In this document: one piece after another, positions 11,665 to 23,464 of the stretch
How positions within the stretch are numbered: position 1 is the stretch's first letter
Layout of the letters: each line of letters begins with the position of its first letter
Assembly (NCBI GenBank): GCA_020536535.1
Contig: JAHLWZ010000231.1
Span: forward strand, 78,985 to 142,984
DNA: 64,000 nucleotides
Direction: 5' to 3'
Origin: Pelomyxa schiedti
Taxonomy: Eukaryota > Evosea > Pelobiontida > Pelomyxidae
Notes under the pieces: generated by a model
Database searches by the model: none
Told to the model about the DNA's origin: nothing
Seen by the model: only the letters and a program-made list of their open reading frames with translations
Translations under genes and position numbers: made by a program

Positions 11665-13493
11665 ATGAACTTTTGGCCGTTCATTCTCATTGTTTCCTCT
11701 GGTGTTCTGCTGGGTCTGTTGTGGTGTCAATTTGAAAACGGTTCTTTCTCTTATTGGCATTAGGGGCCTTTGGTGATTACATCAACCCAGTGGTCAATGT
11801 TGATGCACCAGGTGTGTACATGAGGTGGCTAATTGTTACTTGAGAGGCAACAACCAACATACAAACTTGTAATACAGACCCTGGGGTTTTGTTCTATGAC
11901 GGGTTGTTCTGGATGGTTTCTACATCTGGCGATGATACCAGTAATATGTTTCCTATACGGAAAAGTGCTGATCTGGTTTCCTGGACCTCCATTGGTTTTG
12001 TGTTCAACTCCTCTACAAAACCATCCTGGGTATTTCCCTTACTACCTATCTTTCTCTATCTAACAAAACGCAAGGCTTCCAAGTGTTTTTGGGCCCCAGA
12101 GCTTCACGTTGTGGGTGGCAGGATAATGGTATATTTTGTTGCATGTGACTCTGCTGGGCTGCTCTCTATTGGCGGTGGATATGCATCACATCCACAAGGT
12201 CCTTACACGGCTCTGGAATATCGGCTTGTTAACGATCCCCTGGGAGCCATTGATCCTTCCTTTTTCAAGGACCCAGTTTCAGGGCACCAGTATCTACTTT
12301 GGAAGGTTTCTCAATTCATAATAGCAACCTTTTCTGAGAGATATAGGTTAATGATGCAGCTGCTTCTATATACGCACAAGAAACAAACGACGCTGGTGAC
12401 AGTCTTCTGGGCTCCAAGACTCTCCTCATGGTTGTGAGTCTGACGTGGGAGCAACCCATAGTTGAAGCCCCCTGGATGATCTACCGGAATAATACATATT
12501 ACATGTTCTACAGCAGTGGTTACTATAATCAACCAACCTACAATATAGGAGTTGCTCGTAGTTCATCACCACTTGTATGTTTGCAGGTTTTTATTTTGTG
12601 AATTAAGTGTTATTTTACACAGGGCCCATTTGAAAAAGCATGTGCCCCCCTAATGTCACAATATGCTGATGGCTCACCTTCAAATGCATTCAGTGCACCA
12701 GGCCACACTTCGGTTCTCGATTATGTTGGAGAATCATCTTCCACATTCCTCGTTTATCACTCATGGTACAGTGGGAAAATTGACATGTCTCCTGGGCGCG
12801 TGGTTCTTGTTGACCAGCTGTGGTGGAGTGAAACTCCAGGAGACTGGCCTGTTGTAAGCGGTCAATCCGGCACCCCAACATGTGATTCCCAACCTACTCC
12901 TACTTCTTCAGGCTCAGCCAGAGTACCTTCATCTGTATTACAGGTTGGGTTCCCCCTTTAGTACTGTCTACCATACTCAGTTGATATCTTTCATGAAAGA
13001 TTGGTAATTCATACACCCTACAAACTTATCAATGGTCCGATCAGTGCTGGTCCGATGACGGCGTGATAAGTACAAGTGGATGTAGTTGTCAGTACAAGGT
13101 TCATTCCGGCTTGTGTTCGGGAATGACTATCACCTTAGAGAGTGTCAACAAGTATTTACCGTTCTTGTCACTTGTATCATTCACTCAATTTCTAGACCTG
13201 GATACTATTGGAGACACAAAAATGGCCAGCTCACTCTTGATAAAGATGACGGCACAGACCTCTTTCATCAGGACAGCTCCTTTATGCCCCTTGCTGGTCT
13301 TCACAACCAGGTATTTGCTAATCTCTATGGATTTAAAATATTAAAATATTCACCCTAGGACTATGTGAGTTTCCGGTCTGTGAATTATCCTTCAGAATAC
13401 ATTAGACACAAAGATGGGATTTTGTACATTAATGAATGGGATGGCACCGACTTAATGGCTCAAGATGCTTCCTTTTTGCCAATTGCAAAGTGA
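11665..13493 (+). CDS. Secreted GH43-type arabinanase/xylosidase with AbfB-like (CBM42) C-terminal domain
   Basis: ATG 11665 starts a hydrophobic leader (MNFWPFILIVSSG), spliced to AFGDYINPVVNVDAPDPG. GH43 features follow in order: DPGVLFYDGLFWMVST (catalytic-base Asp region), FWAPELHVVGGRIMVYF, LGAIDPSFFKD (the middle Asp), EAPWMIYRNNTYYMFYSS (general-acid Glu), and GHTSVLDY. After a Pro/Thr/Ser-rich hinge near 12890, the C-terminus has two units like the arabinofuranosidase-B module: RPGYYWRHKNGQLTL with DGTDLFHQDSSF, then SVNYPSEYIRHKDGILYI with GTDLMAQDASF. The stop TGA at 13491-13493 overlaps an AATAAA. The likely role is extracellular digestion of arabinan or arabinoxylan. It has several short introns, so it is settled in this genome even if its origin was horizontal. 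Exact substrate cannot be read from sequence. Confidence 0.8.
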
Positions 13494-13696
13494 ATAAACC
13501 GATTTTTTGTGATTTTTTTACAAAACAAAAATAGGTGATAGGTCCTCAGTGTCCTTTCTGGGTTAAGTACTTCTCAACATGTTCTACAATCCGCTGGGGG
13601 GCAGATTCTGACAAGGCGGCGTCACATACGGATTCTTTATTGACAGTACGGTGTTGCTGATGGAGGTATAACGCAGAAGCCAGCTATTAAACGGAG
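13494..13696. other. Short convergent intergenic gap
   Basis: This gap lies between the GH43 stop and the stop of the large membrane-protein gene. I see no gene or repeat in it. The only clear signal is the AATAAA that overlaps the GH43 stop at its left edge. Confidence 0.5.
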
Positions 13697-16600
13697 TCAG
13701 TTTATGGTGGAAAGTGGTAAAGTTGGAGAAATTACAAGTCTAGATTGCGGTATACCCATCTCTAACAAGTCCGTGCATAGCTCCCCATATTGCAGCTCAA
13801 TGGCGCATACTTCATCAAAATTGTCAGTGTGTTTTGTGCTAGCAGGAACAAGAGAAGGCGGGGGTACTGAAACAACCACTGACGGTGGCTCCATGTCATC
13901 ATCTGTGCGTGTGGTATCTGGCGGTGGGATGCTCTCAGTAGCCTTAACTGGTGGGGGAATAGGGTCTGTGGCTAGAGCCATTGTTACACCACTTTCAGGC
14001 TCAGAGGTAGCGCCACTGCCTGAAGAGGTGGTCGTTGTTGTTGATGTTGTGGCCGTTGTTGTGGTAGTAGTTGCCGCCGCTGTTGCTCCATGTGGAGCGT
14101 CAACAAGATGCATAGTAGTTGCAGTAGGTCCCGCGGCAGGGTCTACAATCGGGGCATCGGGACCTCCCAGTGGTAATGGTAAATTGCGATTCACACACTG
14201 CACTACAGTACTAAGCCGTGTTGTGACTTCACAGAGAGTTCCATATTTCTTCCACAAGAAGGTTTTTTCACCAAAGTCGATAATAAGATGGACAGCAGGG
14301 TCACCCTACATTGTAGACTGAGATAAATCGGATAATTAACATGAAGAAACCTGGTCAATGATTTTTTGTGCATATCGTAGAACAAGTTTTTTTTTAATTA
14401 TGAAGCGACCTGATGTTCCGAACTGAATCGTAGTGTTCACCTCAGTGGAGCCGGCAACGAATGTACTAGGGTCAAGAAACTTAATTCATTTAGTACTTAT
14501 GAGAAAGAACGAAATTGTACAGAAGGGCAAAGCTTGATAGGGTACATGGCAATCTTGAAAGTAGAAATAAGGCGTGCTCCTCCTGGGACCACTTTTGTGA
14601 GTGCCGTCCAGAATTCATCTCCCTCAAATCTTAACATTGCTTGCTTAACAACAAGTGCTAGAAGATTGTTAAACCAAAAGAGGAGAGCCTTGGTAAATAC
14701 CAGCCGGCTTGTTAGCCTTTATATGAAGGCGAATTCCTCCTCCATGTGGGAACTCACCACGTACTGACACAATGTCAACTCCTTCTGTAAAAATGGGTGC
14801 AACCTAGAGGCATTAAAAGAGCAAAGATAATTTGAAGTTCACTTCATGCCAATCTCGCTTCAGAACTTGGTAAGCCTTCCATGTGAGGAACAGGCTCAAG
14901 GGACCTGCTCCGATATACAACCAATACCAAGGAAATCCATCAATCTGAAACATAGGTGGAACAGCGAGAGGCCACCAAGCCCATACTACAAACACAACAA
15001 CCTATTGTAAAGTCGGTATTGGTTTATATTACATTCAATGCATGAATAGACATACAATGAACCACTCCCCTATAAAAGAAAAAAGGGATGAGATGTGAAT
15101 ACTGGCTAACTTTTAAGTATCTTACCAAAACAGCAACAGCTTCGCCTATGCATATAACAAAATTCTGTTGCTTTGGAGAGAATTGCCTTGTATCCTTTTA
15201 CGACTGTACCAGCCATTATTCTTTTTCCTATCAAGACATATGCATTAAGGGGGTCGAAGACTTCATAAAGTGTCATCTTTAGAATCTGTTAAGGAAGAGT
15301 ATACAGTCGTAAGTCAGGAAAGGGCATAGAAGGATATGTAAAAATGTGAGATGGAGGATGATCGGATACTCTATCCACCATATAATACACAAAATCCAGC
15401 ACCTAGATAAGTAAGCTTGATTTCCTAAATTTCGTTTCCTTTTCAAAACTGGTAGTATACCAGGGTGCAAAATTGGCCACAGTATCTGACCAAAATTCGA
15501 TATCAGCAAAAGCTTCCCAAAATTCTACAAAGGACGGAAGAGGAGACATGCGTAATCCACCTTTTTCTCAAGATTGGATTCATTACACAATATTACACAC
15601 ACTTACCAATTAGAAGAACGGGCAGGATAGGAAGGGCTAGATTAAGAATAACTATGAAGGGAATGCAGATGGCTTGAACTATCATCATGAAAATCTTGAC
15701 AAAACGGCGTGAGCTGTGAAGGAAAGCAGGCAATACCTCCAAAATAGCCCAGCCTACTCCCGGGCAGGTTCCAATGCTCCAGCCCGATGCTAAAGTTACG
15801 TTATAACAGTAAAAAATGAGGTCTCTAAACATACAACGGCGACATCTTCTCCAAATTGGTTCAAAAAAAGTACAAAACAGAAAGCAGGTATGATTGAAAC
15901 AAAGTACAGGAATCAACGCAAGCTCATTCAGGAGTATAAAAGGGAACCCACAAAAAATTCCCATTATGACTTGATGTATAGCCCAGAAATCTCTTCTACT
16001 ATCACACATTGCTGTAAGAAGTAAGACATAAGTTTGTTGCGATTCGAGGTACCATAAATCCAATAAAGAGGCATGCAAACAAAAGACAGGGTTCTGGAGC
16101 CATTATTCATATCCAAAATTGGTAACCTCCCATAGGGCGTTATAGCGGAAGTCCGTCTAGCAGGTGCGGCTGCAGTGATAGCTGCAGTACTAGCTGCAGA
16201 TGACGCAAGGGGGGTTGTATCTGTTGGAGCCGGGCTTGAATGATATGTAAGGTCGGCACGGGAAGGCTTAAGATCACTCAGCTTTTTCACTTTCCCTATG
16301 CGCCATCCGATATACATATGAATAGGAAGAAGGACAAATGCGGCCGCCTAATAGTCACTTTGTTAGAAGAGAAAACGGTATTGAGCAATAACCTTTATTA
16401 GTAGCATTACAACATGTGGAATGTGCATCATTGCTGGAGAAGCCACAAGGGGGGGGAAAAAAAACAGGAAGTTAGTGGAAGAGTTATTTTGGTGGCTGAG
16501 AGACTTTGTAGAAATTCATATGTAACTATATCTCTGTACAATGAAAACGACATGTGGAATGTTTGTTCTTCCTCTCGTAACTGCAGTTATTAGGAGGGAA

Positions 16601-19600
16601 GTTTATAACTATTGTAGGAGTACATAGCACTTCCATGCAGCCTCGAAGCCTGTTGTAAAAATTGACTCGTCTATTTCCTAAAGAGGCATTTTAAAGTAAG
16701 GTTCTTAATTGTAATGCAACACCAAACACAAAGACAACAACCTCTTCGTCTTCTTCGGCATTTACCATTTCCATTGTAGTGCCGGTAGAAGTAACAGGAG
16801 AGCTGATATCTACAGCGGTAGTGGGAACTGTGGACTCTGTTGTGTGAACGTCAACAGATGGGGCTCCAGAAATGGATGGTTCTGTAACAGTGGTGGGTTC
16901 TTTAACTAGTTCTTCATGGTGCGTCAAATCACTTTCAGGCACTTTCGGGGACGATTTCTCACTAGAACTTGAACTGTGCGATTTATGTGTTTTTCCGGTA
17001 GTGGCCAGGGCGCTTTCCATAACGACAGGGGGGTCGGGGTCCGTCGATTTTGGTGAAGTAATTTCTATACTGTTAGTGGAGTCTTTAGCCTCATCGGACA
17101 CTGTTTTCTCTTCTGTACTTGGAGGGGCAACAATGACTTCGGATTCTGGCGGGGGAGTTCCGTCTCTAGTATCACAAGCACTGGCACTCTCACCTTTTTC
17201 ACTCGTCACAGAAAGCTTCACATCGTCTGCGGTACCAGTCACTGCCGGTTCCATCACTACTGTGGTGCTTGTTGTGGTTGAAGGGGTGGTTGTGGTAGTG
17301 GTTGTCGTGGTAGTTGGGGTGATGGGCACCTTCAGAGTAGGCGGTGGAGCAATGATGGGAACAGTATGTGCCGGAGTGTAATCTTCTTTAGCCAAAGCGC
17401 GTGCTATTTCTTCATCTTTAGCCAGCTGTTCTTCCTGTGTATCTTAAGTGATTGATCCAGGAAAGGGTGGTACCTTTCTTCTTTTCTGCCTGGCCAGTAT
17501 TTGAACGCTCTTCTTTTTTCGGGAAAAAAGCCAACTGTAATTCCATGCTCGCTTAACCATACAGGGAATGTGGATTGGGCATAGTAAACAGAGCAAAATC
17601 TCCATGAAGGATATAAAGTCACGAAGTAGAAGGTTCATTGTCCAAAGTGTACCTAGATACCAGGAAAAACTCTAAAGAAACAGTTGGCTTTTATTATACT
17701 TCCCCTTAGAGCTGGGTAGGAAACCTCGCGGAAATGATATGTGGAAGAAAGTTCTCCGTGAAGATGGTGTATATGTGATGCTAGTGACAACCATCTCCAT
17801 GGGCATGCACAACAAAGTACAAAAAGGGGACCAATGAGACAATCAGCCAGACCAATTCCAAAATATTTGACCACATATTCATGCCGGGCAATATCAACCT
17901 CCTTCTTCAAGATAAAGTGAGTTTTTATTGCTGGTTTATACTAGCAACCTTACGGAAGATATAATTTAGGAACCAGATTGTACGCCAGAAGAAAAAGCAG
18001 TTGATGATTCCCAACCAAACAAAAGGCCAATCAATAAGAGTTTTTGATAATGTTGTTGCTGTTGCTCTGTATAATCCAGTTGTAAGCCAGAAATGCTTCA
18101 TGAAATTAAAAAAGTACACCACAATGCAGGATACCCGTTTAAAATAGCTCTCATGATCAGGTGGCGTCTTGTATTTGTCATAAGCCTTCTTCACTTCAGA
18201 AAACAAGGTCTTCCATCGCCAAAAGGCAAAGAAAATGAACAACCATTCAAATGCCATCACTATGTCAGCCAAGCATGCCTGTTACTAAAAATGAGGAAGG
18301 TAAGTGGAGATATGAAAACTTTCCCCTAGGTAGGCAGCTGTACGATAGCGTTTTTCGCTTCCCTCTTCATTTCGCAACTATTCTATCCTAAGTATTTGAA
18401 AACCAAATTATCACTTACTTTCCAAAAAATGGTATGAAGGAAAAACGGACTGCGCCAGGGACATAATGTGACAAAAACGCCGGCAAACACAAATGGTTCA
18501 TCCTTTAGGGCATGGTAGAAGCACTTGCATGTCGTAGCATAAAATCTCCAACTCTGGAAAAATAAAGTTACAAACTTTATAAGCAGGGAGACATTAACAT
18601 GATGCCAGTGGATCTCCCTAGCCCTCTCAGTGAAGGGTTTTTTAATCTTTCGCACAAAGGTGATTATTCTCCATGGAGCCATAAGCATGAATAGCGCAAA
18701 TAGCAATCCCACCAATATGTCAACAAATGAAAGCCCAAAGTATTGAGCAGTGCGCAAGCGTCTTTCTGAAGCATCCTTTGACTGAGGGGAGAGTAAACTT
18801 TTGTATGTTACATATTCCCTCCAACCTTGTATAGAGTACGAATGAATCCAAACGTTCTCCAAGGCATTAGGCACACCCATGCACCAAAAAATACAAAAGG
18901 AAGGTCAATTAACCATTGCAAAAATAGCTTAAGAAACGCCTTGTGCTCATTATCGCCAGTTTCATGCTGAATAAGTAAGATAGAACGGAAGTTAAATTGA
19001 TTTTTCACCTTTTTAATGAGCTGCACTAGAGACGGTATTCTCCAACCAGTAAGAAGAATTAAAAGTAGCAATGGAATGCAAGGAATATCTTAGGGAAAGC
19101 TGTTAAAACGGCCTGCAAGAATAATTACCTTTCAAAGTTCCCAAGCAATACCTAATAAAATAGGACATTTTGTTAAAAACGGGGAATAGCAATTAAGGAA
19201 TAGATGAATACCGCAGAACCATGATTCGCCTTTGGTTTGCTGTTTCAGTCTCCTGCACCAGGCGTTTAATGCACCAAGGCATTCGCCACAATGTAAATAG
19301 CAGGAACAAGGGAAAAGGAGCATCCAACAAGAGTAGGCCAAATGGTATCCACACGTAAGGGTACCAGTAGTCCCACTCTTTTATTGCTGTACTGGTCGGC
19401 TAAATAATTCAATGTAAGATGGCATCTGCAAGGACAAATACGTACAGCAGGCATCTCAGCATCAATGGCAGACGAAGGGCTACTTGTATCAGCAGGGGCA
19501 GCAGCAGTGGCCCCAGTGGGAGGTGGGGGCTGTGAAAACCAATGCTGGTTTGAGTGCCATTTCTTAAGCCCAATGATCATAGTTTTAGCACGGTAGACAG

Positions 19601-22062
19601 TCACTAGAACAACGACAAACGCAAAGAATGTGGGCATGTCAAGGAGCCACATTCCAATCTGTTTGATTACAACACTACGACACGCGTTGCGTGACTTGGC
19701 CTGAGCTACTTTAAAATTCTTGTAAAGTGAAGGGAATCGCCAGCCAGTTGCAACAATAAGGAGTGCAAAAAAGGCAAATGGAACATCTATCATATCCACA
19801 AACAGCATGCCAAAATGCTTTGCACAGAGTTTTCTCGTGTTCCAAGTTGTGGACTCGCCTGTACGAGGTCGCCATAGCTGATAGAAATCAGTGCTTGTTC
19901 TTAATTTATATAGGAAAGGAAGTAAACCTTCCATATATCACGCCAGAGGAAAAATGCTCTCCAAAGAAGAATAGTCACAAAGAGCGCCCCAATGGCAAAT
20001 GGAAGATCCAAAAACCAGTTTCCAAAGTGGTACCAAATCCAACCACGAATTTCCCACTGATTGTGACTGTGGTATATGTGGTACCACATGAGAACGGCCC
20101 GCCACATGAAAAGTACAGTAACAATCAAGCAGGCAAGAATGCAAGGAATATCCAACCAGAATAAGAGAAATTGGTACCAAACATGCTAAACATGTATGTT
20201 AATTACTTAGAAGAGTGGGTATGGAACCTTGCGGCGCTTTTTCGCAAGATGTAAATCGGGCAATCTAGCTTTCTTGGGGTTTTTTTTTAGAAATAAGGAC
20301 CGAAAGAAAGTAATACCTTTTCATTGATATCCTGCCATTTGAATAGAAAAAAAGGTAACCTCCAGGAACAGATAACAAAGGCACCCATGAAAAAAAAAGG
20401 TAAATCCAAGAGAAAATAGCCAAATTGTTGAAGAGCCCGAGACTGGCCATAAAGTAAAGTGAATCTTCTTGTTGTATCTGAATATCCAAAGCCCCATTCA
20501 TTCTAGTGGCACGTCAAAGAAGAAAGTGGTAAAACAAGATACATTAGTCTTTCTCCACTTCCTTATTAGGTTTGGTATACGGTAAATCGTCAGAATGACA
20601 AAAGGTAGCGTAAATATCATCAAAATATCAACAATGAGGTTCCGGAATTGGTATGCTACAATAAGTCTGCGTGCAGAGGCATCAAAACCAGATGTCTACG
20701 AATGTGGCTTATAATGAGAGAGGCTGGTACTGCAATACTTTTGTCACAAGTGTGTAAATTATACATATGCCTCGATATATGAACAGGCACGTTACAATTG
20801 CCAGCATTATAAAGAACATGTCCAAAAGACCTAATAATGAAGTCATTGTTGGAATTCCTCATGTTATTTATTGCCTTCTTTGGCTTCGTAAGCAAGGCAA
20901 TAACGTTTATCATTGATTGTGACTACATCCTTGTGTTCCAAAGAAAAAGAAATTAGGAGCGGAAAGGAGTTGGAAGCAGATGTAAAACCGTCTCTCTCCA
21001 CTTTCTTACGAGGATAGGAAGTCGCCAAGGTGTTAACAGTACAATAATAATCAACGAAAAAGCTGGAAGATCAAGCAGACCATTCAATGCACCAATAATT
21101 ATCCTGCCTCTCACCTTAGGCCGATCGAACAAACAAAGTACATCAAAAGAACCCCCATTGGAGGCATCCTAAAACGTTTTGTCAGTTGTTTTCATTTATT
21201 AGCACTGGTACCTTGACACAGCGTTTACGCACTCCTGAAATTCTCCAGAAAAAAATCAGGAGAAATAAGGCAAAAAAGAGGGTGATAAAATCAATTACTA
21301 TCATGAGAAAATTATGGAAAATTTCTCTACGGAGATTTCGGTCCACAGAACGAAGTCTAAGTACAGAGATAAATACAAAGGTCTTTATTTATGAGTTTAG
21401 GAACTACCTGTGACTCTTTGTGTCATGGCCTTCATCTTCCTCAGTTGCATCAAAGGATTTGACCAAAAAAACTATCAGAGCAGGAATCCTCACTACTGAG
21501 AGAATCGAAATAATCAGAGCCAGGAAAGCCAGGATATCTACTTGGCAGTCTAATAAATGAAACCAATATTTCCCTTTCATGAAATCGGCCCTATATGAAG
21601 CAAGGAAAAGTTAAAGAAGCAAGTGAAAAGCCGTAAATTACCACAAAAATTTCTTTTTAAGAAAATCTTCCCGTTGGCTGAAGATTAGGCCGATAATCCA
21701 TGCAACTGTTGCCAATTATAAATGAAAGGTGACGGTTTCATCTGGTGCTTGGATTTCAGGGTGAGAACACACAAAAGTAAAATTGCTACACCAATAGCAA
21801 CACCAGTAGCATCAGTCAGTGCCCAGATCAGCACACCCAAACCGGGGCTTATACCAATCAGAATGGGCCAGTAGGACGTAAACATGATCCATTTCGGGAT
21901 CGATAGTAAACCCTGCGCAAAACCACCCCGCGAAGTCACTGCGGCAAGACCCTGACATGCCAGAGTCAAAATGAGAGTTGGAGTGGTGCCTATGGCGAAA
22001 CACGTGTAGCCAATAGCCTTCAAGAGGTACCGAAGTGCGACCACAATCGCAGCCTCAGGCAT
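13697..22062 (-). CDS. Giant polytopic membrane protein of repeated D-x-P / W-R modules (family not recognised)
   Basis: ATG 22062 opens a hydrophobic block (to about 21685), followed by a long run of small exons. Each encodes about 20 hydrophobic residues bounded by an Asp-Pro-like start and a Trp-Arg or Tyr-Arg end, for example FLDLPFAIGALFVTILLWRA (about 19990-20035) and LIDLPFVFFGAWVCLMPWRT (about 18850-18910). At about 16740-17390 a soluble Ser/Thr/Pro/Glu-rich linker intervenes. More membrane segments lie at 14830-16080, then a soluble segment at 14280-14810 (with VDIVSVRGEFPHGGGIRLHI), and a Thr-rich tail (13990-14110) ending at 13697. The protein probably has well over 30 membrane-embedded stretches. 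Whether it is one gene or two, with a break near 16400-16700, cannot be settled by eye. I recognise no family and assign no function; it is likely a membrane scaffold, channel or sensor. Confidence 0.6.
17560..21570 (-). repeat. Protein-level WR-module repeat array (at least 17 units)
   Basis: Units with a hydrophobic core and a closing aromatic-Arg pair are visible near these positions: 21510, 21290, 21050, 20800 (GLLDMFFIMLAIVTCLFIYR), 20620, 20390 (FLLDLPFFFMGAFVICSWRL), 20120, 19990, 19770, 19620, 19310 (LLLDAPFPLFLLFTLWRMPW), 19060 (DIPCIPLLLLILLTGWRIPS), 18880, 18680, 18460, 18230, 17990 and 17820. A weaker one lies near 17600. Spacing is about 100-260 bases, roughly one or two units per exon. 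Consensus: Leu/Val-Asp-x-Pro, 13-17 hydrophobic residues, Trp/Tyr-Arg, about 8 mixed residues, basic cluster. DNA identity between units is low, so the duplications are old and selection acts on the protein. Confidence 0.7.
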
Positions 22063-22402
22063 TTATGCACCACACAGATCTTTGCTCCTTATGGCTGGCC
22101 TTGTGCCTGGGTGTTTCCGAGTGGTGTTGGTTGGGCAGATGAAGGACGGTTTTTTTTGTTATTTTAATGTAGTTTCGTTGTTTTTCTTGCAAAACATCAA
22201 AAAAAACCGACGGTGGAAGTTGGAGAAAACTTCAAGACCAGAGTTTAGAACTTAGAGCGTTAGGGCACCCTCGGCTGCAGATAAAAAAAAAGAACATGAA
22301 TCTTCAGCAGAAAAAGACTCACAACGAAAGACACGGCAAAACAAAACCCCGGAAGGAACGTTTCGGGAATAAAAAAAACAGAAAAACACAAAAAAAAAAC
22401 TG
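22063..22402. promoter_or_regulatory. Divergent promoter region of the WR-module gene and the small GTPase gene
   Basis: These 340 bases separate the start codons of two divergent genes and so must hold both 5' untranslated regions and promoters. The segment has A-rich and T-rich tracts (for example near 22150 and 22390) but no clear TATA box. Short frames in it show no protein features. Confidence 0.55.
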
Positions 22403-23248
22403 ATGTCGAAGAAGGGGTCAGCGGCAGCGGCAAAGGGCGGGGCGACACCCTCTACGCCCAAGATGGAGATCGAACTGATGATGTGCGGTGAGGCCGGTAG
22501 CGGAAAGACGACAATGGTTTCGTGCTACATGCAAGGCCCCGGCGTAGCCGCCGCTCCTAACGCCCAAGGTTTCCACATCAAAAACATTGACATGCCCGAC
22601 AGGAAACTCTGTGTGAAGGTTTGTTGGCGTTTTTTTTTTTTTTTTTTAAGTTGTACATTTTGGGGCTAAGAGCCGGAATATGATGAAGCTATAATGGAAA
22701 CATAAATAATAAAGCATATTCCCAAGTTAACATTTTTTTTGACCAAAAAAAAAGACGTGGGACAGCTCTGGTGAGGAGAGGTTCAGACACTTAACAACAG
22801 CTGCATATAAGCGAAGTGAAGGGTACTTGATCGTATTTGACCTGAATGACGAGGAGACGTTCTCTCGCGTTGTTGACTGGGGTGACGAAATCAAACGTTA
22901 TTGCGCAAGTGAGACGAGGATAGTATTTGTGGTTGCTAACAAGACCGATTTGGAGAGGGTTGTAACTCGAGAGCAAGGTGAGCAAGCCGCTGCACAAATT
23001 GGCGCTACCTATTATGAGGTATTTGACTCTTTAGAGTCCTTAACCTCATATTTTACCAGGCTTGTGCGCTCAATGGGACCAATGTGAATGAAATTTTCAA
23101 TGACTTGCTCACGAAAGTTGTGGCTGGCAAGGATGCTACTGATAAGGCAAAAAAGCCCTCTACTGGAGTTTCTGGTCTTCAAAGAACACCTAGTACCAGT
23201 GTTAGCAAGACTCCAGCAAAGAAGAAGAGTGGCTGCACCTTACTCTAA
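22403..23248 (+). CDS. Divergent Ras/Rab-like small GTPase with C-terminal prenylation motif
   Basis: Three exons: ATG 22403 to about 22618, about 22756 to 23018, and about 23060 to the TAA at 23246-23248. The G1 loop is GEAGSGKTT, G3 is WDSSGEERF, G4 is NKTD, and the G5 area (spliced) is ACALNG. A short Ser/Thr/Lys-rich tail ends in CTLL, a CaaX box predicted to be geranylgeranylated, so the protein should sit on membranes. Two departures from the family stand out. The Thr of switch I that helps hold magnesium is not evident in PNAQGFHIKNI, and the catalytic Gln of DxxGQ is Glu. The best guess is an orphan Rab/Ras-like protein; a specific subfamily cannot be named. Confidence 0.82.
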
Positions 23249-23464
23249 CAAGTCGTCAGTCCAAATGTGTAAGTTCCAAATAACTGCTTGGTCCACTGAC
23301 TCAACGCTCACAGATTGCTGTATATATAGTTGTTGTTATGCCACCCAAGCCCACTTTAAAACAAACTCTAACCTTTGATAAACCAAAACTCTTTTCTTGA
23401 ACGACGTTTTCTTTTCGATCGGGAAAACAATTTCGCGAAAGCGGAGAACAAAAATCAAAAGCCG

